From: Bin87 sp965116785
Lineage (GTDB): Bacteria > Chloroflexota > Dehalococcoidia > Lucifugimonadales > UBA3495
NCBI GenBank assembly: GCA_965116785.1
Contig: OZ220731.1
Span: 372,001 to 436,000 of the forward strand
Direction of reading: 5' to 3'
Length of the DNA: 64,000 bases
Made by a program: the position numbers and the translations under genes. The notes beneath the pieces were generated by a model that saw only the letters and a program-made list of their open reading frames with translations, did no database searches and was not told where the DNA came from. Numbering within the stretch: position 1 is the first letter of the stretch; each line of letters opens with the position of its first letter. Of this stretch, positions 50,677-59,568 are shown piece after piece.

Positions 50677-52244
50677 TATAGCGGGATGTTGCCGTGTTTC
50701 TTTGCCGGCAGAGTGTCACGCTTGTTCTGCAGCATTTCCAGGGCGCGGATTACGGTCGCCCGGGTGGCCGCAGGATCGATCACGTCGTCCAGGTAGCCGC
50801 GGTTGGCGGCCACGTAGGGGTTGGTGAAGCGCTCCTGGTAGTCGGCGATGAGCTCGGCGCGACGGGCGTCCGGGTCCTCCGCATTGCTGATCTCCTCGCG
50901 GTAGATGATGTTCACCGCGCCGTCCGGGCCCATGACCGCGATCTCGGCGCTGGGCCAGGCGAGGTTCACGTCGGAGCGCAGATGCTTGCTGCTCATGACG
51001 ATGTACGCGCCCCCGTAGGCCTTGCGCGTGATCAATGCCACCTTGGGCACGGTCGCCTCCGCGTAAGCGTAGATCAGCTTCGCGCCGTGCCGGATGATGC
51101 CGCCGTATTCCTGCTCCGTACCCGGCATGAAGCCCGGCACGTCCACCAGCGTCACCAGCGGCACGTTGAAACAGTCGCAGAACCGCACGAAGCGGGCCGC
51201 TTTGGCCGACGCGTTGATGTCCAGCACGCCGGCCAGGTAAGCCGGCTGGTTGCCGACCAATCCCACGGTGCGACCCGCCATCCGGCCGAAGCCCACCACA
51301 ACGTTGGCGGCGTAGCCGGCTTGGACTTCCATGAAGTCCTCATCGTCGACGATGTGGTAGATGATTTCGCGAATATCGTAGGGCCGGTTGGGTTCGTCCG
51401 GAACGATGCTGCGCAGCGCCTCGTCGGCGCGGTCTACGGGGTCGCCCGAACGGTAGCCCGGAGGGTCGTCAAGGTTGTTCAACGGCAGGAAGGAAATCAA
51501 CCGGCGCAGTTCCTCCATGCACTCTTCTTCGGAGTCGGATACGAAATGTGCTACTCCGCTGCGGGCAGCGTGGGCGTCGGCGCCGCCGAGCTGCTCGTGG
51601 GTCACGTCTTCGCCGGTGACCGCGCGCACCACGTCCGGCCCGGTGATGTACATCTGTCCGGTTCCCCGGACCATGAAGATGAAGTCGGTGATCGCCGGCG
51701 AGTAGACTGCGCCTCCGGCCGAGGGGCCCATGATCACCGATATCTGCGGCACAACGCCGGAATACATGGTGTTGCGCAGGAAGATGTCGCCGTAGGCTGC
51801 CAGGCTCAACGCGCCTTCCTGGATGCGCGCGCCGCCGGAGTCGCAGATGCCGATCATGGGGCATCCGGTTTTGGCGGCCAGGTCCATGATCTTGCAGATC
51901 TTCTGGCCCACGACCTCGGAAAGCGAACCGCCAAACACCGTGAAGTCCTGGGCGTAGGCGAAGACCTGGCGGCCATCCACGTTGCCGTAGCCGGTGACCA
52001 CCGCATCACCCAGGAAGGTGCGGTCCGCCAACCCGAAGTCGGTGGTGCGATGGGTGACGAAGCGGTCGATTTCGGTGAACGTGCCATCGTCCATCAGGGC
52101 GTTCAGGCGCTCCCGGGCGGTCATCTTTCCCCGCTGGTGTTGCTGATCGATCCGACGCTGGCCGCCTCCCAGCGCGGCTTGATCCTGCAGCCGGAGCAGG
52201 TTTTCCAAACCCGGGTCGGTGATCGCTTCTTCTGGTGTGGACAA
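50676..52244 (-). CDS. Acyl-CoA carboxylase carboxyltransferase beta subunit (PccB-like)
   Basis: A 522-residue biotin-dependent carboxyltransferase. GGGQRRIDQQHQRGKMTARER start, the acyl-CoA-binding GDAVVTGYGNVDGRQVFAYAQDF, the oxyanion Gly pairs GICDSGGARIQEG and GPSAGGAVYSPA, and the biotin site LITRKAYGGAYIVMSSKH are visible. It carboxylates propionyl-, acetyl- or another acyl-CoA with a separate biotin subunit, which is not in this window. It starts at TTG with GAGG upstream. Confidence 0.93.
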   Translation of the reverse strand: MSTPEEAITDPGLENLLRLQDQAALGGGQRRIDQQHQRGKMTARERLNALMDDGTFTEIDRFVTHRTTDFGLADRTFLGDAVVTGYGNVDGRQVFAYAQDFTVFGGSLSEVVGQKICKIMDLAAKTGCPMIGICDSGGARIQEGALSLAAYGDIFLRNTMYSGVVPQISVIMGPSAGGAVYSPAITDFIFMVRGTGQMYITGPDVVRAVTGEDVTHEQLGGADAHAARSGVAHFVSDSEEECMEELRRLISFLPLNNLDDPPGYRSGDPVDRADEALRSIVPDEPNRPYDIREIIYHIVDDEDFMEVQAGYAANVVVGFGRMAGRTVGLVGNQPAYLAGVLDINASAKAARFVRFCDCFNVPLVTLVDVPGFMPGTEQEYGGIIRHGAKLIYAYAEATVPKVALITRKAYGGAYIVMSSKHLRSDVNLAWPSAEIAVMGPDGAVNIIYREEISNAEDPDARRAELIADYQERFTNPYVAANRGYLDDVIDPAATRATVIRALEMLQNKRDTLPAKKHGNIPL

Positions 52245-52304
52245 TTCCGGCCTCTGTGGAGTTGCTATCGATACGCCAGGCGCCGGGGCAAACCCGAGCG
52301 GCGG

Positions 52305-52334
52305 TTAGTGTCGTCTTAGGCGGCTAAGTATAAT
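52305..52334 (+). promoter_or_regulatory. Promoter for folP-folK
   Basis: TTAGTG at 52305-52310 and TATAAT at 52329-52334 are 18 bp apart. The ATG at 52333 lies inside the -10, ruling it out as the start. Confidence 0.5.
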
Positions 52335-52374
52335 GGTTTCGCGAATCCCCCGCCTTTCGGCACTGGAGAAGGAT

Positions 52375-53253
52375 TTGACGGCATCCCAACGACCCGCGCT
52401 TCCTGATGCGCCGACCTTGTCAGTGGCTGGCGGCGAACCCCTGGTTTGGGGCCGGCGCACCTACGTCATGGGTATCGTCAACCTGGCGCCCGACTCCTTT
52501 TCCGGAGACGGTCTGGCCGGCGATGTGGAAGCCGCAGTAGATCACGCCCGGTGCATGGAGGCTGACGGCGCAGACATGCTCGACGTGGGCGCGGAGTCGA
52601 CGCGCCCGGGCAGTACGCCGGTTTCCGCGTCAGCCGAGTCAGCCCGGCTGCTGCCGGCTCTGGAAGCCATCTGCCGCGCCGTACGGATACCGGTCAGCGT
52701 GGACACGTACAAAGCTCCGGTGGCGCGCCAAGCGATTGCAGCGGGAGCGTCCCTGGTGAATGACGTCTGGGGACTGCTTGCCGACGGGAACATGGCGCGA
52801 GTCATCGCGGAGGCCGGAGTTCCGGCCATCCTGATGCACAACCAGCGGGAAGCTCAATACGACGACCTGGTGCCCGATGTGATCGCTGGGCTTAGTCGCA
52901 TCTCGGATATCGCTCGCGCTGCCGGCGTTGCCGAGCACAATGTAATTCTCGATCCGGGCATAGGGTTCGGAAAGACCGCCGACCACAACCTGGAAATCTT
53001 GCGGCGACTGCCGGAATTGCAGCGACTCGGCTATCCGCTGCTGCTGGGCGTGTCCCGCAAATCCACTATTGGACGCCTACTGGGGTTGCCCGTGGATGAC
53101 CGGGTGGAGGGTACGGCGGCTGCGGTGGCGATGAGCATCGCCGGTGGCGCCGACATCGTACGGGTGCACGACGTGAATCAGATGATGCGCGTGGCCCGCA
53201 TCACCGACGCAATCGTGCGCGATTGGAGGCCCGACGGATGGCCGAAACGATAA
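52375..53253 (+). CDS. folP: Dihydropteroate synthase
   Basis: A ~292-residue DHPS. MGIVNLAPDSFSGDG, the DVGAESTRPGSTP loop, NDVWGL, ILDPGIGFGKTADHN and LLGVSRKSTIGRLLG are all diagnostic. It joins p-aminobenzoate to the pterin diphosphate in folate synthesis. The TTG at 52375 is chosen since GGAG is 6 bases upstream and a promoter -10 overlaps the ATG at 52333. It overlaps folK by 16 bases. Confidence 0.92.
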   Translation: MTASQRPALPDAPTLSVAGGEPLVWGRRTYVMGIVNLAPDSFSGDGLAGDVEAAVDHARCMEADGADMLDVGAESTRPGSTPVSASAESARLLPALEAICRAVRIPVSVDTYKAPVARQAIAAGASLVNDVWGLLADGNMARVIAEAGVPAILMHNQREAQYDDLVPDVIAGLSRISDIARAAGVAEHNVILDPGIGFGKTADHNLEILRRLPELQRLGYPLLLGVSRKSTIGRLLGLPVDDRVEGTAAAVAMSIAGGADIVRVHDVNQMMRVARITDAIVRDWRPDGWPKR

Positions 53254-53753
53254 CAACCTATCTGTGCCTCGGCGGCAACCTGGGCGACCGGTTGGCGGCG
53301 CTGACTGAGGCGTTGCGATTTCTCGACGCAACGCCCGGGATGCTTCGTGTCGGGTGTTCGTCGGTGTACGAGACGGAACCTTGGGCGGTCGCGGATCAAC
53401 CGAATTTCCTTAACCTGGTTGTTGCCTACGAGACCGCCCTGTCGCCGGCGGACCTGCTCGCGGCTTGCAAGTCGGTAGAGGCTACTGTCGGCCGCACGCC
53501 TTCGTTCCGGTGGGGACCACGGCTAATTGATGTCGACATCCTGCTATACGGCGACGTGGTGGTGGATTTGGCCGAGCCGGACTTGCAAATACCCCACCCG
53601 CGGATGGCTCAGCGTTCGTTTGTGTTGGTTCCGCTGGCGGAGGTAATCCCTGATGGGATTGTCCCCCCGGATGGCCCGAGCGTCCAGAGGTTACTGGAAC
53701 AGGTGGAAGACCGGGCCGGAGTTGCGCTTTGGGGAGAGGCGCCACCGCAGTAG
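53238..53753 (+). CDS. folK: HPPK (2-amino-4-hydroxy-6-hydroxymethyldihydropteridine diphosphokinase)
   Basis: A 171-residue HPPK. YLCLGGNLGDRL, YETEPWAVADQPNFLN and the RWGPRLIDVDILLYGD signature with Asp pair for magnesium are present. It makes the pterin diphosphate used by DHPS. The ATG at 53238 has GGAGG 8 bases upstream, inside the end of folP, a coupled arrangement. Confidence 0.93.
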   Translation: MAETITTYLCLGGNLGDRLAALTEALRFLDATPGMLRVGCSSVYETEPWAVADQPNFLNLVVAYETALSPADLLAACKSVEATVGRTPSFRWGPRLIDVDILLYGDVVVDLAEPDLQIPHPRMAQRSFVLVPLAEVIPDGIVPPDGPSVQRLLEQVEDRAGVALWGEAPPQ

Positions 53754-53778
53754 TAGTTTCGGTGGTTTTTGGTTGGCG

Positions 53779-53994
53779 CTACTGGTCGTTGCGGTAGAGG
53801 TAGCGGATGTCCCAGATGCCGAAGAAGGTTGGCGTGGTGTTGCCGAAGACGTTGCGGACCGCGGCGATGCGTTCGCACAGCGTGGTGTAGATGAGCGGGA
53901 CGTTTTCGGCAGCTATCGCCTGCGCCTCGTGGTAGCAGGCGACGCGCCGCTGTGTCAAGTACATCGTTTCCCTCGATTCAGCGCACTCCCGTCA
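53779..53994 (-). pseudogene. C-terminal remnant of a peptide/nickel ABC substrate-binding protein (SBP family 5)
   Basis: About 65 codons on the minus strand read as the end of an extracellular solute-binding family 5 protein: AENVPLIYTT, RNVFGNTTPT and WDIRYLYR are characteristic of that C-terminus. Upstream, the frame hits a TGA at 53992-53994 and no further homology is visible, so only the tail survives. No ABC permease genes are adjacent. This is likely what remains after deletion or rearrangement between folK and the gamma-glutamyltransferase gene. Confidence 0.65.
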
Positions 53995-54143
53995 CGACAA
54001 GGCTATCGGCTTGTCGGCGAAGTGTGGAATGAAGGGCATGATTACACTCGTAGTCGATTATAATTGCGCTCTCAACTTAGTTCAGGGAAGAACCGGAACA
54101 GAGCGTCAAGCGGCTCGACTTCGCCGACCGAGGAGGCAATTCC

Positions 54144-55775
54144 ATGTCGATCACTAATCTCACCCGCAGCGCCGTGTACGGCCAGAATGGCATGGTCTGC
54201 TCCAACTCACCCCTGGCAGCGGCAGCGGGCCTCCGCGTCATGCAGGAGGGCGGGACGGCGTTCGACGCCGCTCTGGCTGTTGCGGCGGTGGAATGCGTCA
54301 CCCTGGTGCCGGTGTGCGGACTGGGAGGAGATTCGTTCATCCTCGCCTACGACGCCAAGAGCGGCCAGGTCACCAACGTCAACAGCAGCGGTGTGGCTGC
54401 CTCCGGCGCTGAAGCGGAGTACTACCGGAACCAGGGGCTGGCGCTCATGCCCATCCAGGGACCGCACTCCATCTCCGTGCCCGGCGAGGCTGCTGCCTGG
54501 GAGACCGTGCATCGAGATTTTTGCACCATGCCCTTTGCCGACCTGTTGGCGCCCGCCATTCAATATGCCGAACGGGGGTACCCCGTATCGCCGCGTATCG
54601 CCCGATCCTTCGCCGGCAACGCGGATCTGCTGGGGCGTTTTGCCGCCACCGCAGACATCTACTTGACCAACGGCGGGCGGCCACCCCGGGTCGGCGAGGT
54701 CCTGGTCAACGGCGATCTGGCGAACACCATGCGCGCGGTGGCCGAGGGCGGCGCCGACGCCTTTTACCGTAGCGACATCGCCACGAGGATGGTCGAGGGT
54801 CTCAACAACGCCGGCGGGCTGTTCACCGAAGCTGATTTCGCCGGCCACTACGCCGACGTGGGCGATGCCATCAGCACGACGTACCGCGGGCACACGGTGT
54901 ACCAAACACGGCCGCCGTCCCAGGGTTTCCTGCTGCTGGAGATGCTGAACATCGTCAGCGGCCACGATTTGTCGTCGATGACGCCGAACTCGGCGGATTC
55001 GATACACCTGCTGGTGGAGGCGAAGAAGATCGCGTACTCCGACCGTAACCGTCTCGCCGGCGACCCGAACTTCGTGGACTGGCCCCTGGATGGCCTGCTG
55101 TCGACCGAGTACGCCGACATGCGGCGCGACCAGATCCACCCTTTCCAGGCCGGTGGCGAGGTTCGCCCGCTGACGCCGGTGGACGGCCGCGGCGATACCA
55201 CCTACTTCTGCGTCGCCGATGGAGAGGGAAACGCGGTCAGCTGGATTCACAGCCTGTCCAACGGGTTCGGGTCCGGGGTCGTGGCTCCCGGAACCGGCGT
55301 GCTGTTTAACAACCGCGCCGGGCGCGGATTCAGCCTGGAACCGGACCACCCCAACGTCATCGCGCCGGGCAAGCGCACCATGCACACCCTGAACTGCTAC
55401 CTGACCACCGTGGGCGGTGAGGTGTCAATCGTCGGCGGCACACCTGGCGGCGATCTCCAGCCGCAGGTTGGTGTCCAGATGTTGACCAAATTGATTGACG
55501 GGGGGCTGCAGCCCCAGGACGCCGTGGAGTCGCCACGCTGGTATAGCTTCCCCGGAACCGATCCGGCGACCATCAACCGCGCCGGCGAGCTGAGGGTGGA
55601 ACTGGGTATGCCCGACGACGCGATCCGGGATCTGGGCCGGATGGGACACAACGTGGTGCAGAACTCGCTGGGTTCCTATCACGGCGTGGTGCAACTCATC
55701 ATGCGCGACCGGCGTCGCGGCGTGCTGGCCGGTGCCTCCGACCCGCGCGGCGACGGTCAGGCCGTGGGTTTTTGA
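54144..55775 (+). CDS. Gamma-glutamyltransferase family protein
   Basis: A 543-residue Ntn-hydrolase of the gamma-glutamyltransferase family. The self-processing site gives a new N-terminal Thr, here Thr352 (GDTTYF), followed by GNAVSWIHSLSN and NNRAGRGF. The ending GGTPGGDLQPQVGVQML is typical. There is no signal peptide, so it is closer to cytoplasmic GGT-like acylases. GAGGAGG lies just upstream of the ATG. Confidence 0.9.
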   Translation: MSITNLTRSAVYGQNGMVCSNSPLAAAAGLRVMQEGGTAFDAALAVAAVECVTLVPVCGLGGDSFILAYDAKSGQVTNVNSSGVAASGAEAEYYRNQGLALMPIQGPHSISVPGEAAAWETVHRDFCTMPFADLLAPAIQYAERGYPVSPRIARSFAGNADLLGRFAATADIYLTNGGRPPRVGEVLVNGDLANTMRAVAEGGADAFYRSDIATRMVEGLNNAGGLFTEADFAGHYADVGDAISTTYRGHTVYQTRPPSQGFLLLEMLNIVSGHDLSSMTPNSADSIHLLVEAKKIAYSDRNRLAGDPNFVDWPLDGLLSTEYADMRRDQIHPFQAGGEVRPLTPVDGRGDTTYFCVADGEGNAVSWIHSLSNGFGSGVVAPGTGVLFNNRAGRGFSLEPDHPNVIAPGKRTMHTLNCYLTTVGGEVSIVGGTPGGDLQPQVGVQMLTKLIDGGLQPQDAVESPRWYSFPGTDPATINRAGELRVELGMPDDAIRDLGRMGHNVVQNSLGSYHGVVQLIMRDRRRGVLAGASDPRGDGQAVGF

Positions 55776-55833
55776 TGGGGAATCTTTTGTGCGATTTTAG
55801 CCCGCGTCCTTTTCGATGCCGCGGGTTCCCGCA

Positions 55834-56052
55834 CTACCGCAAGTCACCGCTTCGTATCCTACCGGGCATTCCGATCGCGAACGACAGTTGAGAATAGACG
55901 CACCAACCACCTATGAGCATCAACGCTGAGGCCAAGAGTAATGCGAGCACACCGGGTGTCACCCGCCAGGGTTGCCGCCAATAGGTTTTACTGAACAGGT
56001 AGGCGGGAAAATGCTGCGGGTTTCGATCGTTATCGTTTGGTCGGTGAACCAA
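55834..56052 (-). CDS. Small single-span membrane protein
   Basis: A 72-residue frame with one hydrophobic segment (PGVLALLLASALMLIGGWCVYS). It starts at TTG with AGGAG 6 bases upstream. It lies alone in a gap of about 440 bases (55776-56218) in which nothing else is seen. Function unknown; it could be spurious. Confidence 0.4.
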   Translation of the reverse strand: MVHRPNDNDRNPQHFPAYLFSKTYWRQPWRVTPGVLALLLASALMLIGGWCVYSQLSFAIGMPGRIRSGDLR

Positions 56053-56218
56053 ATCTTGCTCCTATGCGGTTACGCTGTGGCCACCGGTCCGGAACAATTG
56101 AATAGCTCCAGGGGCATTGCCATTCAGACCCTACACGTATGCCCGATTCAGTGCTGCCCATCGACTCTTTGACGAATGGTGAAACCCAGCCACAAAGGAT
56201 TACCCCGTTGCCGACTGG

Positions 56219-56752
56219 TCAGGGATTTGGAAAGTAGTAGATCGCCGGCAAGCCGCGATAGCGCTCGTCGAAGTCCATGCCGTAGCCGACCACGAAATGG
56301 TTGGGAATGGTGAATCCAACGTAGTCGTACTGGACCTCAACCTCGCGGCGGTCCGGTTTGTCCAGCAGCGTGCAGTAGCGCAGCGAAGCCGGCTCCAGCC
56401 CGCTGATGTAGTCCTTCACCGCGACACAGGTATAGCCGGTATCCGCGATGTCGTCCACGAGGAGCACGTGACGGCCGGCTATGTGTCGAGTTTCCAGCGT
56501 CCCGGTGACCCGCACATCGCCCGACGACTGAGTGCCGCTGCCATAACTGCTGGCTCGGATGAAGTCCAGGTGATGAACCTCGGCATTCAACACGCGCAGC
56601 AAATCGGCGGTGAAGATTGCCGCACCCTTGAGTACGCTGACGATGACCACGCCGGTGGTCGCGTAGTCGCGGTCAATTTCTCGGGCCAGCGTGGCAACGC
56701 CGGCCCGGAGCTCGTTCTCGGGGATGAGCAGGGTCAGTCCGTCGCGCATCAT
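56219..56752 (-). CDS. hpt: Hypoxanthine phosphoribosyltransferase
   Basis: A 177-residue purine salvage enzyme. The PRPP-binding motif VLLVDDIADTGYT and the VVSVLKGAAIFTADL and IPNHFVVGYGMDFDERYRG segments define the family. It makes IMP or GMP from hypoxanthine or guanine. It lies 29 bases after gyrB in the same direction and is probably co-transcribed. Confidence 0.93.
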   Translation of the reverse strand: MMRDGLTLLIPENELRAGVATLAREIDRDYATTGVVIVSVLKGAAIFTADLLRVLNAEVHHLDFIRASSYGSGTQSSGDVRVTGTLETRHIAGRHVLLVDDIADTGYTCVAVKDYISGLEPASLRYCTLLDKPDRREVEVQYDYVGFTIPNHFVVGYGMDFDERYRGLPAIYYFPNP

Positions 56753-56781
56753 AGCGGCAATGACCCTACAACAAGAGGGGA

Positions 56782-58773
56782 CTAGACGTCCAGATTCTGC
56801 ACTTCCGTGGCGTGGCTCTGGATGAAGCTCTTGCGGGGGCCGACCTGCTCACCCATCAGCATTGCGAATACGCCGTCGGTGTCCGAGATGGAGTCCACGT
56901 CGTCGATGTCGTTGATGGTGACCTGCAGCATCTTGCGCGCCGCCGGGTCCATGGTCGTCTCCCAGAGCTGGTCGGCGTTCATCTCACCCAGGCCCTTGTA
57001 CCGCTGTATCGACGGTTCCGACCGGGCCGTTGACATGCGCTTGATCAGAGCGTCCTTTTCGTCCTCGGAGTAGGCGTAGGCGATGTTCCGTCCTCGTTGC
57101 ACCCGATACAACGGCGGCTGCGCGATGTACAGGAACCCGCCCTCGATGAGCTCGCGCATACGGCGGTAGAAGTAGGTGAGGATCAGCGTACGGATGTGAG
57201 AGCCGTCCACGTCGGCGTCGGTCATGATGATGATGTGGTGGTAGCGGAGCTTGGAAATGTCGAACGCCTCGCCCTCGCCGGTGCCGACGGCCGAGATTAC
57301 GGCCCGGATTTCTTCGTGGCCCAGGATGCGCTCCACCTTGTCGAGGAAGCGCTCCACGTTGAGGATCTTGCCCTTCAATGGGAGGATCGCCTGGAACTGC
57401 CGGTCCCGGCCCATCTTGGCGGACCCGCCGGCCGATTCGCCCTCCACGATGTAGAGCTCGGACTTGGCGGGGTCGCGCTCTGCGCAGTCGGCCAGCTTGC
57501 CGGGCAGGGAAGTGCCGTCCAGGGCGTTCTTGCGGAGCACCAGGTCACGGGCGCGCCGGGCAGCCTCGCGAGCAGCGTGGTTGGTCTGGACCTTGTCGAT
57601 GACCCCCTTGGCCGCGGTGGGGTTTTCCTCCAGGAAGCGGGTGAGGCCCTCGGACGTCGCGGCTTCAACCCGGCTGCGTATTTCGGGGTTGCTGAGCTTA
57701 TTCTTGGTTTGGCCCTCGAACTGCGGGTCGCCCAGCTTCACGCTGACCACCGCTACCAGTCCGCCGCGGGTGTCCTCACCGCTGAAGGAGTCCTTGGGGT
57801 CCTTGAGGACATTCTGCTTGCGGGCGTAGTCGTTCAGCACGCGGGTTAGAGCGGAGCGGAATCCGGCAAGATGCGTGCCCCCCTCGGGAGTCAGGATGCA
57901 GTTGGCGAAGGTGCGCTCGTCCGCAGCCAGGTTGTCGTGGCCGTCCGTGTGGTGGTATTGAAAGGCGACCTCGACGTCGGCGTCGTCGGCGATGCGCTGG
58001 TAGTAGAACGGGTCCGGCATCACGACGTTGCGCTTGCGGTTGATGTTTTTCACCATGCTGGCCACGCCGGTGTCGAAGAAGAAGCAGCGCTCGATGTCCT
58101 CGTTGCGCTCGGCAGCGTGGAACTCGCTGACCAGACAGATCTCGAGGCCCTTATTCAGATAGGCAGTCTGGCGAAGCTGGGCCACCAGGCGGCCAAAGTC
58201 GTAGGTGATCTCGGGGAAGATTTCGGGGTCGGCGTAGTAGGTGACCGTTGTGCCCTGCTTCCGGACACGCTGGTGCTGCTGGAGGTCTCCGGTGGGGATG
58301 CCCTTCGCGTAGTCCTGGGTGTATCGCATTCCGCCGCGGCACACTTCGGCGTGGAGTTTGGACGCCAGCGCGTTTACTACCGACGCACCTACGCCGTGGA
58401 GACCGCCGGACACCTTGTAGGCGCTGCCGTCAAACTTGCCGCCGGCGTGCAGGGTGGTCATCACGGTTTCGAGGCCGGACACTCCGGTATCCGGATGAAC
58501 GTCAACGGGAATGCCGCGACCGTTGTCGGAAACGCTGACCGCGCCATCGGAGGCGATGCGAACGTCGATGCGGTCACAGTGGCCGGCAAGAGCCTCGTCC
58601 ACTGCATTGTCAAGCAACTCTTTGATGAGGTGATGCAGACCATCCACTCCGGTGCTGCCGATGTACATGCCCGGCCGAACGCGGACCGCTTCCAATCCTT
58701 TCAATACTTGAATATTGTCCGACGTGTATTCAGAGGAGTCTTCTGCCGCAGGTATTACTACTTGTTGAGTCAT
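56782..58773 (-). CDS. gyrB: DNA gyrase subunit B
   Basis: A 663-residue type II topoisomerase ATPase subunit. IQVLKGLEAVRVRPGMYIGST start, the GHKL ATPase motifs (DNGRGIPVD, GGLHGVGASVVNALAS), the TOPRIM EGESAGG and TDADVDGSHIRTL sites and QRYKGLGEMN are all present. With GyrA it introduces negative supercoils. A minus-strand TGG-TATAAT at 58881-58873 is a probable promoter. Length is normal for a GyrB without the proteobacterial insert. Confidence 0.93.
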   Translation of the reverse strand: MTQQVVIPAAEDSSEYTSDNIQVLKGLEAVRVRPGMYIGSTGVDGLHHLIKELLDNAVDEALAGHCDRIDVRIASDGAVSVSDNGRGIPVDVHPDTGVSGLETVMTTLHAGGKFDGSAYKVSGGLHGVGASVVNALASKLHAEVCRGGMRYTQDYAKGIPTGDLQQHQRVRKQGTTVTYYADPEIFPEITYDFGRLVAQLRQTAYLNKGLEICLVSEFHAAERNEDIERCFFFDTGVASMVKNINRKRNVVMPDPFYYQRIADDADVEVAFQYHHTDGHDNLAADERTFANCILTPEGGTHLAGFRSALTRVLNDYARKQNVLKDPKDSFSGEDTRGGLVAVVSVKLGDPQFEGQTKNKLSNPEIRSRVEAATSEGLTRFLEENPTAAKGVIDKVQTNHAAREAARRARDLVLRKNALDGTSLPGKLADCAERDPAKSELYIVEGESAGGSAKMGRDRQFQAILPLKGKILNVERFLDKVERILGHEEIRAVISAVGTGEGEAFDISKLRYHHIIIMTDADVDGSHIRTLILTYFYRRMRELIEGGFLYIAQPPLYRVQRGRNIAYAYSEDEKDALIKRMSTARSEPSIQRYKGLGEMNADQLWETTMDPAARKMLQVTINDIDDVDSISDTDGVFAMLMGEQVGPRKSFIQSHATEVQNLDV

Positions 58774-58872
58774 GCCGATTGGTTTCTCCGGTCCCGAGCC
58801 TCTGTCAGCGCGAATATGTCGAGGCCAATGCTGTAGCGCAGTACAACAATATCCAGTATAGACACCGTTAGC

Positions 58873-58881
58873 ATTATACCA
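58873..58881 (-). promoter_or_regulatory. Extended -10 promoter element for gyrB
   Basis: On the minus strand TGG-TATAAT (58881-58873) lies about 100 bases upstream of gyrB. No good -35. Confidence 0.45.
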
Positions 58882-59013
58882 AATCGGCTGCTCTCTTGCT
58901 ATGGCGTCGGTGTCACCAATTCGCGGATTTTAGGAAACCGGCCAAAGATTCGGGCAATCCTAGACCGAGGTTCGGGCGCAGCCGCACCCGTTGGAGCGCG
59001 CGACTCCGGGTCC

Positions 59014-59445
59014 CTACCCGGCGGATGGGTGGTACCAGTCGCCCGAGAGCAGGCTCGCGATTGCGAGGCGCATCGGTTCGAACAGCGGTTGGGGCGGCTC
59101 ACGCATGGGAAACCAGCCGTATCTGCAGAAAGAGCCGTCGCCGGCTTGTGGGACCGGATCCTGGTCGCCGATATCGCCAAGGAACTCTACGTCAACATAG
59201 TGACGACCATAAGCAACAATGTTGCTGAGGCAGAGTACACGAAGCTCGCCCACTTCTACGCCCAATTCCTCCCGGGCCTCCCTGCGGGCGCAATCCTCCA
59301 GCGTTTCTCCGAACTCCAGGTGTCCGCCTGCGGAGCCCCAGGTGGCCTCGCCGTGTGCCCCTTTCCGCTGCGCCAGGAAGACCTTTCCGCCCCTGATGAA
59401 TATCACTCCCACACCCACCAGCGGTCTTTCTGCCTGCGTACTCAC
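59014..59445 (-). CDS. NUDIX hydrolase
   Basis: A 143-residue NUDIX hydrolase with an intact Nudix box running from GGHLEFGET to REELGVEV. It hydrolyses a nucleoside diphosphate linked to another moiety. The GTG at 59445 is chosen because an extended -10 (TGC-TATACT at 59460-59452) lies just upstream, placing the transcript start at or within a base of the codon: the message is probably leaderless. It diverges from the IMPase gene. Confidence 0.88.
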   Translation of the reverse strand: MSTQAERPLVGVGVIFIRGGKVFLAQRKGAHGEATWGSAGGHLEFGETLEDCARREAREELGVEVGELRVLCLSNIVAYGRHYVDVEFLGDIGDQDPVPQAGDGSFCRYGWFPMREPPQPLFEPMRLAIASLLSGDWYHPSAG

Positions 59446-59451
59446 GGCCCG

Positions 59452-59460
59452 AGTATAGCA
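59452..59460 (-). promoter_or_regulatory. Extended -10 promoter giving a leaderless NUDIX transcript
   Basis: TGC-TATACT (59460-59452, minus strand), six bases from the GTG start at 59445. Confidence 0.5.
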
Positions 59461-59503
59461 CGGGGCCCGGCGCTTCATGGGCGGCGAACTCGGGTGGTTT
59501 CGG

Positions 59504-59533
59504 TTGTCGGTCGGGAACGGCGGATGCTAGACT
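59504..59533 (+). promoter_or_regulatory. Promoter for IMPase gene
   Basis: TTGTCG at 59504-59509 and TAGACT at 59528-59533, 18 bp apart, with TG one base before the -10. Confidence 0.5.
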
Positions 59534-59568
59534 GCCCCATCCTCGTCAACCCCCGTGAGTTTGCCCTG

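Noticed and set aside
53754..54143. A mobile element causing the substrate-binding protein remnant
   Set aside because: No transposase, terminal inverted repeats or target-site duplications are visible around the remnant. No insertion sequence was seen in the whole window.
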